64,000 nt of DNA, taken from the NCBI RefSeq assembly GCF_034347425.1, contig NZ_CP133779.1, forward strand, positions 1,550,001 to 1,614,000, read 5' to 3'. The notes under the pieces were generated by a model, which worked only from the letters and a program-made list of their open reading frames with translations, had not been told where the DNA came from and did no database searches. Shown here piece after piece: positions 39,128 to 49,032 of the stretch (the stretch's first letter is position 1; each line of letters opens with the position of its first letter). Origin of the DNA: Undibacterium sp. CCC3.4. Its GTDB lineage: Bacteria; Pseudomonadota; Gammaproteobacteria; Burkholderiales; Burkholderiaceae_D. The translations under genes were made by a program, and so were the position numbers.

Positions 39128-39879
39128 CAAGGCTTTACGGCTTTGCCTTGGCTGGCTACCGCTGCCAGCGAGGCGGCGATGGCAGCTTGGTCGCCAAGGT
39201 AGTAGTGACGGATAGGTTTGAGATCGGCATCGAGCTCATAGACCAGCGGTTGACCGTTAGGAATATTGAGGTTGACGATGTCTTCATCGCTGATTCCGTC
39301 GAGCATTTTAATCAAGGCGCGCAGGCTGTTGCCATGGGCGGAGATTAAAATCCGTTTGCCGGCACGGATAGCCGGGGCGATGCTGTCATCCCAAGCCGGC
39401 ATGACGCGGGCCACGGTATCCTTCAGACATTCGGTCAGGGGAATGGCCGCATGATCGAGGCTGGCATAGCGCGGATCATCGAACGAAGCGCGCTCATCGT
39501 CGGCGCTCAGTGCTGGCGGCGGAGTATCGTAGCTTCTGCGCCACACTAATACTTGCTCATCGCCGTATTTGGCGGCGGTTTCGGCTTTATTCAAACCTTG
39601 CAGGGCGCCGTAATGGCGCTCATTGAGGCGCCAATCGTGCTCAATCGGCAGCCACATCAAATCCATTTCGTCGAGCGTGCCCCAGAGGGTGCGAACGGCA
39701 CGTTTGAGTACCGAGGTGAAGGCCAAGTCGAAGCTGAAACCTGCTGCTTTGAGTAACTGTCCGGCCGCGCTGGCTTCGGCCACGCCCTTCGGGGTCAAAT
39801 CGACATCGGTCCAGCCGGTGAAACGATTATCGAGGTTCCAAGTGGATTCGCCGTGGCGCATTAATACGATTTTATACAT
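39127..39879 (-). CDS. gpmA: 2,3-bisphosphoglycerate-dependent phosphoglycerate mutase
   Basis: GpmA interconverts 3- and 2-phosphoglycerate in glycolysis and gluconeogenesis. The roughly 250-residue protein starts [20 protein letters not shown], with the phosphohistidine in RHG, and contains [25 protein letters not shown] and [11 protein letters not shown] (second catalytic His). I rejected the longer upstream start because residues before MYKIVL are not conserved. It is the first gene of gpmA-envC-ctpA and is divergent from the rhodanese gene. Confidence 0.96.
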   Translation of the reverse strand: MYKIVLMRHGESTWNLDNRFTGWTDVDLTPKGVAEASAAGQLLKAAGFSFDLAFTSVLKRAVRTLWGTLDEMDLMWLPIEHDWRLNERHYGALQGLNKAETAAKYGDEQVLVWRRSYDTPPPALSADDERASFDDPRYASLDHAAIPLTECLKDTVARVMPAWDDSIAPAIRAGKRILISAHGNSLRALIKMLDGISDEDIVNLNIPNGQPLVYELDADLKPIRHYYLGDQAAIAASLAAVASQGKAVKP

Positions 39880-39930
39880 GGTCAATGTCAAGGTAAGTAG
39901 GTAAGTGATATGTGCAATCAGCATCTATTT

Positions 39931-39936
39931 TATAAT
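39931..39936 (+). promoter_or_regulatory. Candidate -10 for the rhodanese-grxC unit
   Basis: A perfect TATAAT in the 95-bp gpmA/rhodanese divergent region, 38 bp before the GTG start. No clear -35 is seen at 16-18 bp. The overlapping TATAAA on the other strand could serve gpmA. Confidence 0.35.
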
Positions 39937-39974
39937 GACGAGCTTCTGATAACCATTTTTACTACTGGAAACTT

Positions 39975-40376
39975 GTGAAATTCATTCTTGATAATATTTT
40001 TCTGCTCGGTATAGCCCTCATTTCCGGTGGCGCTTTGCTCTTTCCTTTGCTGCAACGTCGCGGTGCCAAGCTCTCGCAGTTACAGGCAACGCAATACATC
40101 AATCAGGGAAAAACCTTGGTTTTGGATGTGCGCAATGCCGAAGAATTTGCTGCAGGGCATTTGCCTAACGCCAAAAATATTCCGCTCGCCGAGCTCAATA
40201 AGCGCTTGAAAGAAATAGAAAAGTCCAAAAGTACAGTTGTCATCACCGTTTGTGCGACTGGCGTGCGTTCTGCCAGTGCCGTAGCGGTATTGAGCAAAGC
40301 CGGCTTTGCTCAAGCCTTCAGTCTCGAAGGTGGAAATGACGCCTGGAAAACCCAAGGCATGCCAATCGTTAAGTAA
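39975..40376 (+). CDS. Membrane-anchored rhodanese-like protein
   Basis: A 133-residue protein starting with GTG (MKFILDNIFLLGIALISGG). One N-terminal membrane segment is followed by a single rhodanese domain with LVLDVRNAEEFAAGHLPNA and the active-site loop VCATGVRSAS, which keeps the catalytic cysteine. It may be a sulfur carrier or thiosulfate transferase; the partner is unknown. The domain is upstream of grxC and secB, a usual order in this group of bacteria. Confidence 0.88.
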   Translation: MKFILDNIFLLGIALISGGALLFPLLQRRGAKLSQLQATQYINQGKTLVLDVRNAEEFAAGHLPNAKNIPLAELNKRLKEIEKSKSTVVITVCATGVRSASAVAVLSKAGFAQAFSLEGGNDAWKTQGMPIVK

Positions 40377-40392
40377 GCAGGAGAAAAACCCT

Positions 40393-40659
40393 ATGAAAGC
40401 CCCAGTTCTGATGTACAGCACCGCCGTTTGTCCGTATTGCACGATGGCAGAGCGTTTGCTGAAAGCCAAAGGCGTTGAAGAGATAGAAAAAGTGCGGGTC
40501 GACCTCGATCCGGTCGCGCGTGAAACGATGATGAGCAAAACCGGTCGACGCACGGTGCCGCAGATTTACATCGGTGCGACCCATGTCGGTGGCTTCGATG
40601 ATCTGTCAGCCCTCGATCGCGCCGGTAAACTCGAGGCTTTACTCAATTCTGAAGCTTAA
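40393..40659 (+). CDS. grxC: Glutaredoxin 3
   Basis: An 88-residue dithiol glutaredoxin starting MKAPVLMYSTAVCPYCTMAE, with the CPYC active site, the cis-proline segment RRTVPQIYIG, and the glutathione-binding GGFDDL. It reduces protein disulfides with glutathione in the cytoplasm. It lies 16 bp after the rhodanese gene. Confidence 0.95.
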   Translation: MKAPVLMYSTAVCPYCTMAERLLKAKGVEEIEKVRVDLDPVARETMMSKTGRRTVPQIYIGATHVGGFDDLSALDRAGKLEALLNSEA

Positions 40660-40826
40660 CAGTCGATTTTTTCCGGATTTTGTTTTGTTTTTTGCAACAA
40701 ATGCCAGTTTTCGCCATCTTGTTGCTACAATGGTGGGACGCGATCTTGAAACGATAGGAAATGACCTTATCTGTGGCGTTGCGTTGTTGTAAAACAATAT
40801 TAACCCTTAGAATTTAGAGAGCTCAC

Positions 40827-41318
40827 ATGTCTGATGAAAATCTGCAACCCGTATTTCAAATCCAACGCGTTTATTTGAAGGATTTGTCGCTTGAGCAGCC
40901 AAATTCTCCAGCGATTTTCCTCGAACAGCAAGCTCCTGCGATCGAAGTGGCCGTTGATGTCGGCGCAGACAAGCTGGCGGACGGTATTTTCGAATCGACC
41001 GTCACAGTAACTGTGACGGCAAAAATTGGCGATAAAGTGGCCTTTTTGGTTGAAGGTAAGCAAGCTGGTATTTTTGAAGCGCGCAATATTCCGGACGACC
41101 AACTGGATCCTTTGCTTGGTATCGGTTGCCCGAACATTATCTATCCTTACCTGCGCTCGAATGTTGCCGATGCAATAACTCGTGCCGGTTTTCCGCCTAT
41201 CCATCTGTCGGAAATTAACTTTGAAGCATTTTACGCTCAACGTTTGCAGATCGCTGCCGATCAAGCCAAAGCGGCTGCTGACGGCACAACTGTCGAAGCA
41301 CCGACCACGATTCAGTAA
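40827..41318 (+). CDS. secB: Protein-export chaperone SecB
   Basis: SecB is the tetrameric cytosolic chaperone that keeps preproteins unfolded and delivers them to SecA. The 163-residue protein has the family stretches [31 protein letters not shown], and [20 protein letters not shown] followed by [16 protein letters not shown]. It is separated from grxC by 167 bp, in which TACAAT (40726-40731) is a possible -10. Confidence 0.96.
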   Translation: MSDENLQPVFQIQRVYLKDLSLEQPNSPAIFLEQQAPAIEVAVDVGADKLADGIFESTVTVTVTAKIGDKVAFLVEGKQAGIFEARNIPDDQLDPLLGIGCPNIIYPYLRSNVADAITRAGFPPIHLSEINFEAFYAQRLQIAADQAKAAADGTTVEAPTTIQ

Positions 41319-41361
41319 TTTTGCTGCAGGCGGTCTAGCGGCCGTTTGCTGAAAGAAAAGC

Positions 41362-41805
41362 ATGCGCAGTGTGATGGGATTTGCCTGTTCGATGGTGCTG
41401 GCTATAAGTGCATCCGCGCAAGGTTTGGAATTTCGTTCTATCGGTAGCGCGGCGGTGGTGATGTATGACGCGCCATCGGCGAAGGGGGGGAAATTGTATG
41501 TCGCTCCGCGCGGCATGCCGGTTGAGGTGGTATTCAGCTCGGGTGCCTGGAGTAAGGTGCGCGATGTGGCGGGCGACCTCAGTTGGGTAGAAACCAAAGA
41601 TCTGATCACACGACGTAGTCTGATTGTGCGCGCGGCAACGGCAAAACTCTACAGCAATGCCGATGAAAGCTCGACTTTGTTGCTGGTCGCTGATAAAAAC
41701 GTCTTGTTTGAAATGGCCGAACCGGCCAGTGGCGCTTGGGTCAAGGTCAAACACCGCGATGGCCAGATTGGTTATCTGAAAGTCAGCGAGGTCTGGGGCT
41801 TATAA
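41362..41805 (+). CDS. Secreted SH3-domain protein
   Basis: A 147-residue protein with a signal peptide (MRSVMGFACSMVLAISASAQ) and two SH3-like repeats: one around LEFRSIGSAAVVMYDAPSAK to WVETKDL, the second from LIVRAATAKLYSNADES to GYLKVSEVWGL. Such bacterial SH3 domains often bind cell-wall peptides or ions. It sits between secB and gpsA and is followed by a terminator. Function unknown. Confidence 0.82.
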   Translation: MRSVMGFACSMVLAISASAQGLEFRSIGSAAVVMYDAPSAKGGKLYVAPRGMPVEVVFSSGAWSKVRDVAGDLSWVETKDLITRRSLIVRAATAKLYSNADESSTLLLVADKNVLFEMAEPASGAWVKVKHRDGQIGYLKVSEVWGL

Positions 41806-41822
41806 TTGCTGGCGCAGCGTAG

Positions 41823-41849
41823 AAAAGGGACAGCTTGCTGTCCTTTTTT
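41823..41849 (+). terminator. Rho-independent terminator after the SH3-protein gene
   Basis: GGACAGC (41828-41834) pairs with GCTGTCC (41837-41843), followed by TTTTTT; the stem extends into flanking A and T runs. It ends the rhodanese-grxC-secB-SH3 stretch before gpsA. Confidence 0.75.
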
Positions 41850-41914
41850 ATTTTGTTGGCATTTTGTTGGTATTAATTTATTTTTGCGCCCGCAGCGGGC
41901 GGGCAAGGACTCGA

Positions 41915-42913
41915 ATGAACATCAGCGTATTGGGTGCTGGCGCTTGGGGTACGGCGGTGGCTTTGGCACTGACGGCTAAAAATCAGGTGCTGCTGTGGGG
42001 GCGGAATTCGCTGGCTATGGCGGCATTGCAGTCGCAGCGTGAAAACCACGCGTATTTGCCCGGCTTTAGGTTTCCCGAACAATTACAGATCAGTGCCGAG
42101 CTCGATGCTGCACTCATGCATGCCGCTGGTGAGCAGGGTTTGCTGGTGATCGCGACTTCGGTATCGGGTTTGCGAGAGACCTTGACGGCAGTGGCCGGCT
42201 CGGCCGTGTGTAATGTGGTTTGGTTGTGCAAGGGCTTGGAAGAAGGCTCGCAATTGCTGCCGCATCAGATCGCCGAACAAATTTTGCCCGCCACGGTACG
42301 TACCGGGGCCTTGCTGGGGCCATCATTCGCTCAGGAAGTCGCGCGCGGTTTGCCGTGCGCACTGACCATCGCCTCGACTTCCGAACAATTATGCCAATTG
42401 GTGGTGCAGGCCATGCATGTCAATAGCATGCGCGTGTATAGCAGCGATGATTTGGTCGGGGTCGAAGTTGGTGCTGCGGTTAAAAATATTCTGGCTATCG
42501 CTACCGGGGTGGCGGATGGCTTGGGCTTGGGTTTGAATGCCCGAGCCGCCTTGATTACCCGCGGCTTGGCAGAAATCAGCCGGCTAGTGGTGGCGCTCGG
42601 TGGACGGGCAGAAACCATGATGGGTTTGACCGGTATCGGCGATTTGATTCTTACTTGTACCGGCGATTTGTCACGTAACCGGCGTGTCGGTTTGGCGTTG
42701 GCCGAAGGGAAATCGCTGGCCGTGATCGTGGCGGAACTCGGCCATGTCGCCGAAGGCGTGCGGTGCGCGCGCGCAGTGCGTGAACTGGCGCGGGCCCACG
42801 GCATCGACATGCCGATCACCGAGGCGGTGGCGGCGGTATTGTTTGACGGTATTTCTGCCGCTGACATGATCACGCGCTTGTTGGCGCGTGATGCCAAGCC
42901 GGAGGGCGGCTGA
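41915..42913 (+). CDS. gpsA: Glycerol-3-phosphate dehydrogenase [NAD(P)+]
   Basis: GpsA makes sn-glycerol 3-phosphate from dihydroxyacetone phosphate for phospholipid synthesis. The 332-residue protein starts MNISVLGAGAWGTAVALALT (NAD(P) glycine motif) and carries LLGPSFAQEVARGLPCA, VGAAVKNILAIATGVADGL with the catalytic Lys, and GLTGIGDLILTC. An upstream extension of the frame is not conserved. It is adjacent to secB as in many proteobacteria. Confidence 0.96.
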   Translation: MNISVLGAGAWGTAVALALTAKNQVLLWGRNSLAMAALQSQRENHAYLPGFRFPEQLQISAELDAALMHAAGEQGLLVIATSVSGLRETLTAVAGSAVCNVVWLCKGLEEGSQLLPHQIAEQILPATVRTGALLGPSFAQEVARGLPCALTIASTSEQLCQLVVQAMHVNSMRVYSSDDLVGVEVGAAVKNILAIATGVADGLGLGLNARAALITRGLAEISRLVVALGGRAETMMGLTGIGDLILTCTGDLSRNRRVGLALAEGKSLAVIVAELGHVAEGVRCARAVRELARAHGIDMPITEAVAAVLFDGISAADMITRLLARDAKPEGG

Positions 42914-42975
42914 AGCTGCTTTAGCCACTCTAGCCACTGACGCAAGCGCAATGGCGGTCCACCGCACGCTCCTGT

Positions 42976-44316
42976 TTACAAGATATAGCGCGACAAATCT
43001 TCGTCGCTCGACAGGGCTTGCAAACGCACATTCACATAGTCGGCATCGATGACGATGGTTTTTCCGGCATGTTGATGGGCTTCGAAAGAAATTTCTTCCA
43101 GCAGTTTTTCCATCACCGTGTACAAGCGCCGCGCACCGATGTTTTCGGTCGTTTCATTGACTGAATAAGCAATGCCGGCCAAGCGTTCCACGCCCTCGTC
43201 GGTGAATTCCAACTGCACATTTTCGGTTGCCAATAAGGCTTGGTACTGCCGCGTCAGGCAGGCGTCAGTGCCGGTCAAGATGCGTTCGAAATCGGCAATC
43301 AGCAGCGATTCGAGCTCGACGCGGATCGGGAAGCGTCCCTGCAGTTCCGGGATCAGGTCGGATGGCTTGGCCAAATGAAAAGCCCCGGAAGCGATGAAGA
43401 GAATGTGATCGGTCTTGACCATGCCATACTTGGTATTGACGGTGGTGCCTTCCACCAGCGGCAGTAAATCACGCTGCACGCCGGCGCGTGAAACTTCAGC
43501 CCCGCCGGTATCGGAACGCGAGGCGATTTTATCGATTTCGTCGAGGAAGACGATGCCGTTTTGCTCAACATTGCGCAAGGCTTCTTGTTTCAATTCTTCT
43601 TCATTGACCAGCTTGCCGGCCTCTTCTTCGATCAATAGCTTACGTGCCTCGCTGATCGGTAATTTGCGCGACTTTTTGCGGGCGTTGCCAAGACCGGAAA
43701 ACATGGTCTTGATTTGCTCGGTCATTTCTTCCATCCCTGGCGGTGCCATGATTTCCATATGGGGCACGGCTTCGGCAACATCGATTTCGACTTCCTTGTC
43801 ATCGAGCGCGCCTTCGCGCAGGCGTTTGCGGAAGGTTTGACGGGTGGTATTTTCGCTGCTGCTGCCGGTTTCGCCAGAGTCCGGGTGGATGCCGAAATCA
43901 CGCGCCGGTGGTAACAGCAGGTCGAGCAAACGCTCTTCGGCGGCATCGACGGCGCGTTCTCTTACCAGGCGGGTAGCGCTTTCACGGGTTTGCTTGATGC
44001 CGATGTCGACCAGATCACGGATGATGGTGTCGACATCGCGGCCGACATAACCGACTTCGGTGAATTTGGTGGCTTCAATTTTAATGAATGGTGCATCGGC
44101 CAGTTTTGCCAGCCGGCGCGCAATTTCGGTTTTCCCCACCCCGGTCGGGCCGATCATGAGGATGTTTTTCGGCGTGATTTCGTGGCGCAGCGGTTCTTGC
44201 ACCTGCTGGCGGCGCCAGCGATTGCGCAAGGCGATGGCGACGGCGCGCTTGGCCTTACTCTGGCCGACTACGTGTTTGTCGAGTTCGGCGACGATTTGTT
44301 CTGGTGTCATGTTCAT
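42976..44316 (-). CDS. hslU: ATP-dependent protease ATPase subunit HslU
   Basis: HslU is the AAA+ unfoldase that feeds the HslV peptidase. The 446-residue protein has [20 protein letters not shown], Walker [16 protein letters not shown], the pore loop GYVGRDVD, Walker [13 protein letters not shown], and the C-terminal [12 protein letters not shown] that docks into HslV. It follows hslV by 48 bp. Confidence 0.97.
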   Translation of the reverse strand: MNMTPEQIVAELDKHVVGQSKAKRAVAIALRNRWRRQQVQEPLRHEITPKNILMIGPTGVGKTEIARRLAKLADAPFIKIEATKFTEVGYVGRDVDTIIRDLVDIGIKQTRESATRLVRERAVDAAEERLLDLLLPPARDFGIHPDSGETGSSSENTTRQTFRKRLREGALDDKEVEIDVAEAVPHMEIMAPPGMEEMTEQIKTMFSGLGNARKKSRKLPISEARKLLIEEEAGKLVNEEELKQEALRNVEQNGIVFLDEIDKIASRSDTGGAEVSRAGVQRDLLPLVEGTTVNTKYGMVKTDHILFIASGAFHLAKPSDLIPELQGRFPIRVELESLLIADFERILTGTDACLTRQYQALLATENVQLEFTDEGVERLAGIAYSVNETTENIGARRLYTVMEKLLEEISFEAHQHAGKTIVIDADYVNVRLQALSSDEDLSRYIL

Positions 44317-44364
44317 ATTATTTCCTTTACGGTGCTGACGCGGCGCGCGCGGCGCGGCAAACGC

Positions 44365-44901
44365 TTATTCCAAGGTTTCTATGGTGTGAGAAAGATTGGT
44401 GTAAATACATAATTCGCCGGCGATCGTCAGTGATTTTTTGACGATCTCTATCGGTGATAAATCGGTATTTTCATACAAAGCGATGGCGGCCGATTGCGCA
44501 AATGTACCACCGGAACCGATGGCACCGATACCAAGGTTCGGTTCCAGCACATCGCCGTTGCCGGTGATTACCAAAGTACTGTCTTTGTCGGCGACCAGCA
44601 GCATGGCTTCTAGCCGGCGCAGCATGCGGTCGGTGCGCCAATCTTTGGCCAACTCTACCGATGCACGCATCAGGTGACCTTGATGTTTCTCTAACTTCGC
44701 TTCGAATCGTTCGATCAGCGTGAAGGCGTCGGCCGTGCCGCCGGCAAAACCGGCCAGCACTTTATTGTGATACAGCTTGCGCACTTTGCGCGCCGTTCCC
44801 TTCATGATGATGTTGCCAAGAGTAACTTGACCATCACCACCGAGGGCGACAATATTGCCGCGTCGCACCGTCAAGATGGTGGTGCCGTGAAATTGTTCCA
44901 T
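44365..44901 (-). CDS. hslV: ATP-dependent protease peptidase subunit HslV
   Basis: HslV is the threonine peptidase of the HslUV complex. The 178-residue precursor starts [16 protein letters not shown]; removal of the first residues exposes the catalytic Thr of TTILTVRRG. Further marks are [23 protein letters not shown], and [14 protein letters not shown]. The start at 44901 is chosen because residues before MEQFHG are not conserved. Confidence 0.97.
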   Translation of the reverse strand: MEQFHGTTILTVRRGNIVALGGDGQVTLGNIIMKGTARKVRKLYHNKVLAGFAGGTADAFTLIERFEAKLEKHQGHLMRASVELAKDWRTDRMLRRLEAMLLVADKDSTLVITGNGDVLEPNLGIGAIGSGGTFAQSAAIALYENTDLSPIEIVKKSLTIAGELCIYTNLSHTIETLE

Positions 44902-45047
44902 GAAAAACTCCAATATGGTGGCTGATTGCGCGGGTGCGGGTAGCCCGGGGCAGATCGGCGAAGAGCACACTTTGCCCCTCGTGTTGAAAGAAATTGGGGC
45001 GCGGCAGTCGAATTACAAGGAGAGTTTCAGCGCAACAGGTGGTGAGA

Positions 45048-46490
45048 TCAATGCTTGCGCAGGGTAATGCTGGCGATATTTTTCAAACCCATCGCATTGA
45101 ACAGCATCATGACCAAATAATTGACTTCTTCGAACTGTATCACCATACCGCTTTGTGCCGCAATCGGTGCTAAACCATTGAGCAATTCGGCCGAGGCACC
45201 GAATTCCACCCGTTCCAGCCGCGAGCAATCGAGGCGCAGCGGGTTGTAGTGCTCCGCTTGTTCGAGCAGGCGCGCGAGCAGACTGTCGAGCTTGCCTTCT
45301 ATGCTGGCTGGCATCAAGAAGCAGTCAGCATGGGCCGACTGCGGCTCTGCACTGAGGCTAGGGAATGAGGTGGTGACCTGCATCTGTGGCGCTTCAAACG
45401 AGGGCGGCGAGACTTCGAAGGTGATGCAGTAATCCATGCTGGCTTCTTCGAACGCGCGTTCGAAATGCAGCAATTGTAAAATTTCCAGCAGCAGTAACCA
45501 TGGTGCTTCGGTTTCGTCGCGTCGGCCAACTTGCAGGATGCTACGGATTTTTTCTGCCAAATCCTGGGCCCCGACGAGCATCAGGTCGTGCTTACTCTTT
45601 TTGAAGTTTCTTAAGATCCGCAGCAATAAGCCGCAAGCAACCGGATCGACTTGTTTGACGCGCGAAAAGTCGAGGCGCAGTTGCTGGCTCTTGCTACCGG
45701 TAAGTTGTAGCTTTTCCAAAAGCTTGACGATGCTGCTGTCTAACTTGACTGGAAAGATCACGCTCGGTATCGCCGCGCTGGCATCGATGTCGTCTTGCAT
45801 TTCGCCGCTGGCTTGGTACTCCGGCCACAACGGCGGCGAAGTTTCGAATTTGTTGGCGTAATCGAGTGACAAGCTCTCGAACATATGCTGATTGCCGGTG
45901 ATGCGATAGAGGTCAAACAACATTTGCCAGCCGATTTCGGTGGCGTTGCCGAGTTGTTGATGGTGTACGGCGGCGCTGAGCATCTGTTCAGCCACGTCGT
46001 TTTGACCGCTGGCGAACAGAATCGCGGCTTCTTCCAGTACCGGTACCGATTCGCTGTAGGACAGGGCGCCGGCGTGAATTTCGGTATGATGGCCGAGCAG
46101 GTAATCGGTCGGCAGCGTCATCGGCAAGGTGGTTTCAAAATCGATGAAGGCGGCACGTCGATGAATGGGCTGGGTGTGTGCGCCGATATCGAAGCTCGGT
46201 TCCGGTGTGGTCAAGGCACTTGGCTTGACCAGATCGGCTTTGCTGACGACGGCTGGGCGCGTCTTGACGATGTCGCGGGACATCTCAAATTCGATGGCGT
46301 CAATTTTTCGTTCAGTGGCGCGGGCGATATGCCTTTGCGTAATCAGGGAGTTGCTGAGAATTTCACTATCGGCAAACTCCGTAATGACGGAATTGGCAGT
46401 TTTCGAGCGCGCTTTTCTCGTAGGCGATTTCTCCGCCGAGCCATCGCTTTTGCCACTCGTTTTTTTACCGAAAAGAGAAAAAATCCCCAC
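45048..46490 (-). CDS. STAS-domain protein of unknown function
   Basis: A 480-residue protein. The first 100 residues are basic and low-complexity (MGIFSLFGKKTSGKSDGSAE). The middle includes a helical region (LEEAAILFASGQNDVAEQML) that resembles a TPR-like unit, and two STAS-like domains follow (QQLRLDFSRVKQVDPVACGL and NPLRLDCSRLERVEFGASAE). The conserved phosphorylatable Ser of anti-anti-sigma factors is not obvious, so a signalling role is only suggested. Similar genes are found upstream of hslV in Burkholderiales. The gene ends 146 bp before hslV. Confidence 0.75.
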   Translation of the reverse strand: MGIFSLFGKKTSGKSDGSAEKSPTRKARSKTANSVITEFADSEILSNSLITQRHIARATERKIDAIEFEMSRDIVKTRPAVVSKADLVKPSALTTPEPSFDIGAHTQPIHRRAAFIDFETTLPMTLPTDYLLGHHTEIHAGALSYSESVPVLEEAAILFASGQNDVAEQMLSAAVHHQQLGNATEIGWQMLFDLYRITGNQHMFESLSLDYANKFETSPPLWPEYQASGEMQDDIDASAAIPSVIFPVKLDSSIVKLLEKLQLTGSKSQQLRLDFSRVKQVDPVACGLLLRILRNFKKSKHDLMLVGAQDLAEKIRSILQVGRRDETEAPWLLLLEILQLLHFERAFEEASMDYCITFEVSPPSFEAPQMQVTTSFPSLSAEPQSAHADCFLMPASIEGKLDSLLARLLEQAEHYNPLRLDCSRLERVEFGASAELLNGLAPIAAQSGMVIQFEEVNYLVMMLFNAMGLKNIASITLRKH

Positions 46491-46792
46491 TTTGTTCCCA
46501 AAAAAATTTACGCCAAGACAGCGGCAAACAATTGATGAGCTTCAAGTATATTCTGAATTAAGATCGAATAGTGCGCCACGCAAATCAATGCTGACACGCA
46601 TCATTTTGGGGATTAGTTGGAAAATTAATAAATTTGCATAAAATCTGCGATTTGCGCTTATCTTTAGGTTTACTTCGCATTTTTTCAGCTATTTCTACAA
46701 TTAGAGTAAGCATTCCAGCTCTAAGTTTTTACAATTCGTAACATTGTAGTGTTGGTAAGTGCATATCGTTATGCATGGTGAACGATTTTTCA
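46491..46792. other. AT-rich non-coding region upstream of the STAS gene
   Basis: About 300 bp, distinctly AT-rich, between the STAS gene start and repeat copy B. It contains several A/T runs that could include a minus-strand promoter for the STAS gene, but I could not fix one. No open frame or family signature seen. Confidence 0.4.
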
Positions 46793-47165
46793 TCAAAAAT
46801 CTGACTAGGGTTTGAAACCCCGGCCTTCAGAGGCTGTCGCAAAAGCCTGATGGACGTTTTTTACACCTGAAACACCGCATACCTCGTCATTCCCGCATGC
46901 TTTTGGCGGGAACCCAGCGTCGTTTTTTACACTGAAAATGCCACAATTTCTGGCATTTTCAGTTAACCACGAACGCCGCTGGGTTCCTGCCAAAAGCGCG
47001 CAGGAATGACGTGGCCACCAGTCAGGGTAATGATACCGACTCACTACGCTTTTGCGACAGCCTCTTTTGGCCGGTGAGCGACGAAGGAGCGACGCGATGG
47101 GAGGGGATGCAAACCCCTTCCAGAGTCTTTTCCATCGTCGCTTGCGACGATCCATTAAATTGTTC
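46793..47165 (+). repeat. Composite repeat, copy B (inverted core)
   Basis: About 373 bp. The left shoulder (TCAAAAATCTGACTAGGG...) and right shoulder (ending GATCCATTAAATTGTTC) are in the same orientation as in copies A and C. The core, 46830-47064 between GAGGCTGTCGCAAAAG and CTTTTGCGACAGCCTC, is the reverse complement of the cores at 24071 and 58494: it starts GCCTGATGGACG and ends TGATACCGACTCACTACG. Differences from the inverted copy-C core are a handful of single bases. It lies between the STAS gene and dksA, both reading leftward. Confidence 0.92.
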
Positions 47166-47300
47166 AAAATCAGTACCGGTGCTGCCGTCGTGTCGCGCTG
47201 GGAGTGTTGTGGCTGGCCAAGTAGCAACGTCGCCCGGTCTCGAATGAGGCGGGCGACGTCGATGCAGAGGGCAGTGATACTGCGGTGTAAAGCGCGGAAA

Positions 47301-47756
47301 TTAATCGCCGTACAGTTTTTGCTTCATTTCACGTCTTTGCTGCGCTTCCAATGACAGCGTGGCGGTCGGACGGGCCAACAGACGCGGTACGCCTATCGGT
47401 TCGCCGGTTTCTTCGCACCAGCCATAGTCACCTTCGTCGATGCTGTTGATGGATTGCTGCACTTTTTTAAGTAATTTGCGTTCGCGATCACGCGTGCGCA
47501 ATTCCAACGCATGTTCTTCTTCTATCGTGGCGCGGTCGGCCGGGTCTGGGACCAACACCGTTTCACGCAGATGCTCGGTGGTTTCATCGGCATTCTTCAG
47601 TAAATCCTTTTCAAGCTGTTGCAAACGGGCCTTGAAAAATGCCAGTTGTGCAGCGTTCATGTAGTCCTTCTCTACCATAGCGAGGAGTTGTTCCTCGGTG
47701 AGCAGAGCTTCGGGGGCGCTGACTGTAGCAGTCGATTTAGGTGATTTAGTTGCCAC
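47301..47756 (-). CDS. dksA: RNA polymerase-binding transcription factor DksA (single-cysteine type)
   Basis: DksA binds the RNA polymerase secondary channel and works with ppGpp. The 151-residue protein has the N-terminal helices, coiled coil with LVPDPADRATIEEEHALELR (tip acidic residues DPAD) and a C-terminal globular part GDYGWCEETGEPIGVPRLLA followed by RPTATLSLEA. Of the four zinc ligands in E. coli DksA, only the first cysteine remains; the others are Thr, Ser and Ala. It is therefore a zinc-independent variant, like those seen in many other proteobacteria. It is downstream of a COG0523 GTPase and a zur-like gene. Confidence 0.93.
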   Translation of the reverse strand: MATKSPKSTATVSAPEALLTEEQLLAMVEKDYMNAAQLAFFKARLQQLEKDLLKNADETTEHLRETVLVPDPADRATIEEEHALELRTRDRERKLLKKVQQSINSIDEGDYGWCEETGEPIGVPRLLARPTATLSLEAQQRREMKQKLYGD

Positions 47757-47915
47757 TTCGCTTACTTTCGATACAACGTGTTAATACATAGAAAAAATCC
47801 GAGGCACTGTTTCGCCGCAGACGATGATTCTCCCCTGACAGATAACAGCGCTGGATAGATGGGACCGAATTCTCAGTCCGCAAGAGGCCATGCTCATTAT
47901 CAGTAGCCCGATAGT

Positions 47916-48983
47916 TTATACCAAACAATGCTCGAGGCCCTGAATAAATATCTCTTTTGGTAAATTTTTGCCAATAAAAACCATTTTACTCTCACGAATT
48001 TCCTCATCTCCCCACTTCATACCGACATCGGTGCCCATTATTTCATGAACTCCTTGGAAAATAACTTTCCTATCGGCGTTTTCCATAAACAACACCCCTT
48101 TGTAGCGCAGCATGCGTGGACCGAATACTTGAACCAAGCCGCCGAGAAACTGGTCGAGTTGCCCGGTATTGAAGGGCCGTTGGCTTTTGAAGACAAAGGC
48201 AGCGATGTCGTCGCTGTGGCTGGCGTGGTGATGGTTGTGCTGCTGCTCATGCTCGTGCGTATGTGCATGATGCTGACAATCGGGCGCGCACTCCGTCTCT
48301 GCATGCGCCTGCTCGGCGGCTTCGGCGGCTAAAAATTCGGGGTCGAGATCGAGTTTGGCGTTGAGATTGAAACCTTTGAGGTCGAGTACTTCGGCAATCG
48401 CGATTTGGCCGAAATCGAGGGCGCTGATGGGTGCGCGTGGGTTGATGCGGCTCAGACGGGTTTTGAGCGCACTCAAAGCGGCGGCATCGACCAGATCTGT
48501 TTTCGATAGCAAAATTTTGTCCGCAAAGCCGACCTGACGCTGCGCTTCTTCATACTCATCGAGTTGCTTCATTGCATGAAACGCATCAACTACGGTGACG
48601 ACGGCGTCGAGCATATAGCGCGTGCCGATTTCTTCATCGAGGAAGAAGGTTTGCGCAACCGGGCCGGGGTTGGCCAAGCCGGTGGTTTCGATGACGACAT
48701 GATCGAAGTCGATTTGACCGGCATCTTTTTGTGCCATCAGTTTGGCCAGTGCGACGATCAGATCACCGCGCACGGTGCAGCAAATGCAACCGTTGTTCAT
48801 CTCGACGATCTGTTCCTCGATGGCTTGCAACAGGATGTGGTTGTCGATATTTTCTTGGCCGAATTCATTCTCGATGACGGCAATTTTGAACCCATGCTGC
48901 TCTTGCAGTATCCGATTGAGCAGCGTGGTTTTGCCAGCGCCGAGGAAACCGGTCAGGATGGTGGTGGGGATCAGGCTAGTCAT
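47916..48983 (-). CDS. COG0523/CobW-family metal-chaperone GTPase
   Basis: A 355-residue G3E GTPase. Walker A is residues 12-19 (GFLGAGKT), the metal-binding motif CICC is at 65-68, and the guanine-specificity motif SKTDLVD is present. A His-rich stretch around residues 231-256 (ends of CAPDCQHHAHTHEHEQ and HNHHHASH) suits zinc binding, and a CobW C-terminal domain follows (RPFNTGQLDQFLGG). It is 49 bp downstream of a Zur-like regulator, suggesting a zinc-allocation chaperone; cobalamin synthesis is unlikely here. It is followed after about 160 bp by dksA. Confidence 0.9.
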   Translation of the reverse strand: MTSLIPTTILTGFLGAGKTTLLNRILQEQHGFKIAVIENEFGQENIDNHILLQAIEEQIVEMNNGCICCTVRGDLIVALAKLMAQKDAGQIDFDHVVIETTGLANPGPVAQTFFLDEEIGTRYMLDAVVTVVDAFHAMKQLDEYEEAQRQVGFADKILLSKTDLVDAAALSALKTRLSRINPRAPISALDFGQIAIAEVLDLKGFNLNAKLDLDPEFLAAEAAEQAHAETECAPDCQHHAHTHEHEQQHNHHHASHSDDIAAFVFKSQRPFNTGQLDQFLGGLVQVFGPRMLRYKGVLFMENADRKVIFQGVHEIMGTDVGMKWGDEEIRESKMVFIGKNLPKEIFIQGLEHCLV

Positions 48984-49032
48984 GGGCTTTCCTTTGGTTG
49001 GGCCAGGCGTGGGCGAGGCTGCGGTGAACAGT

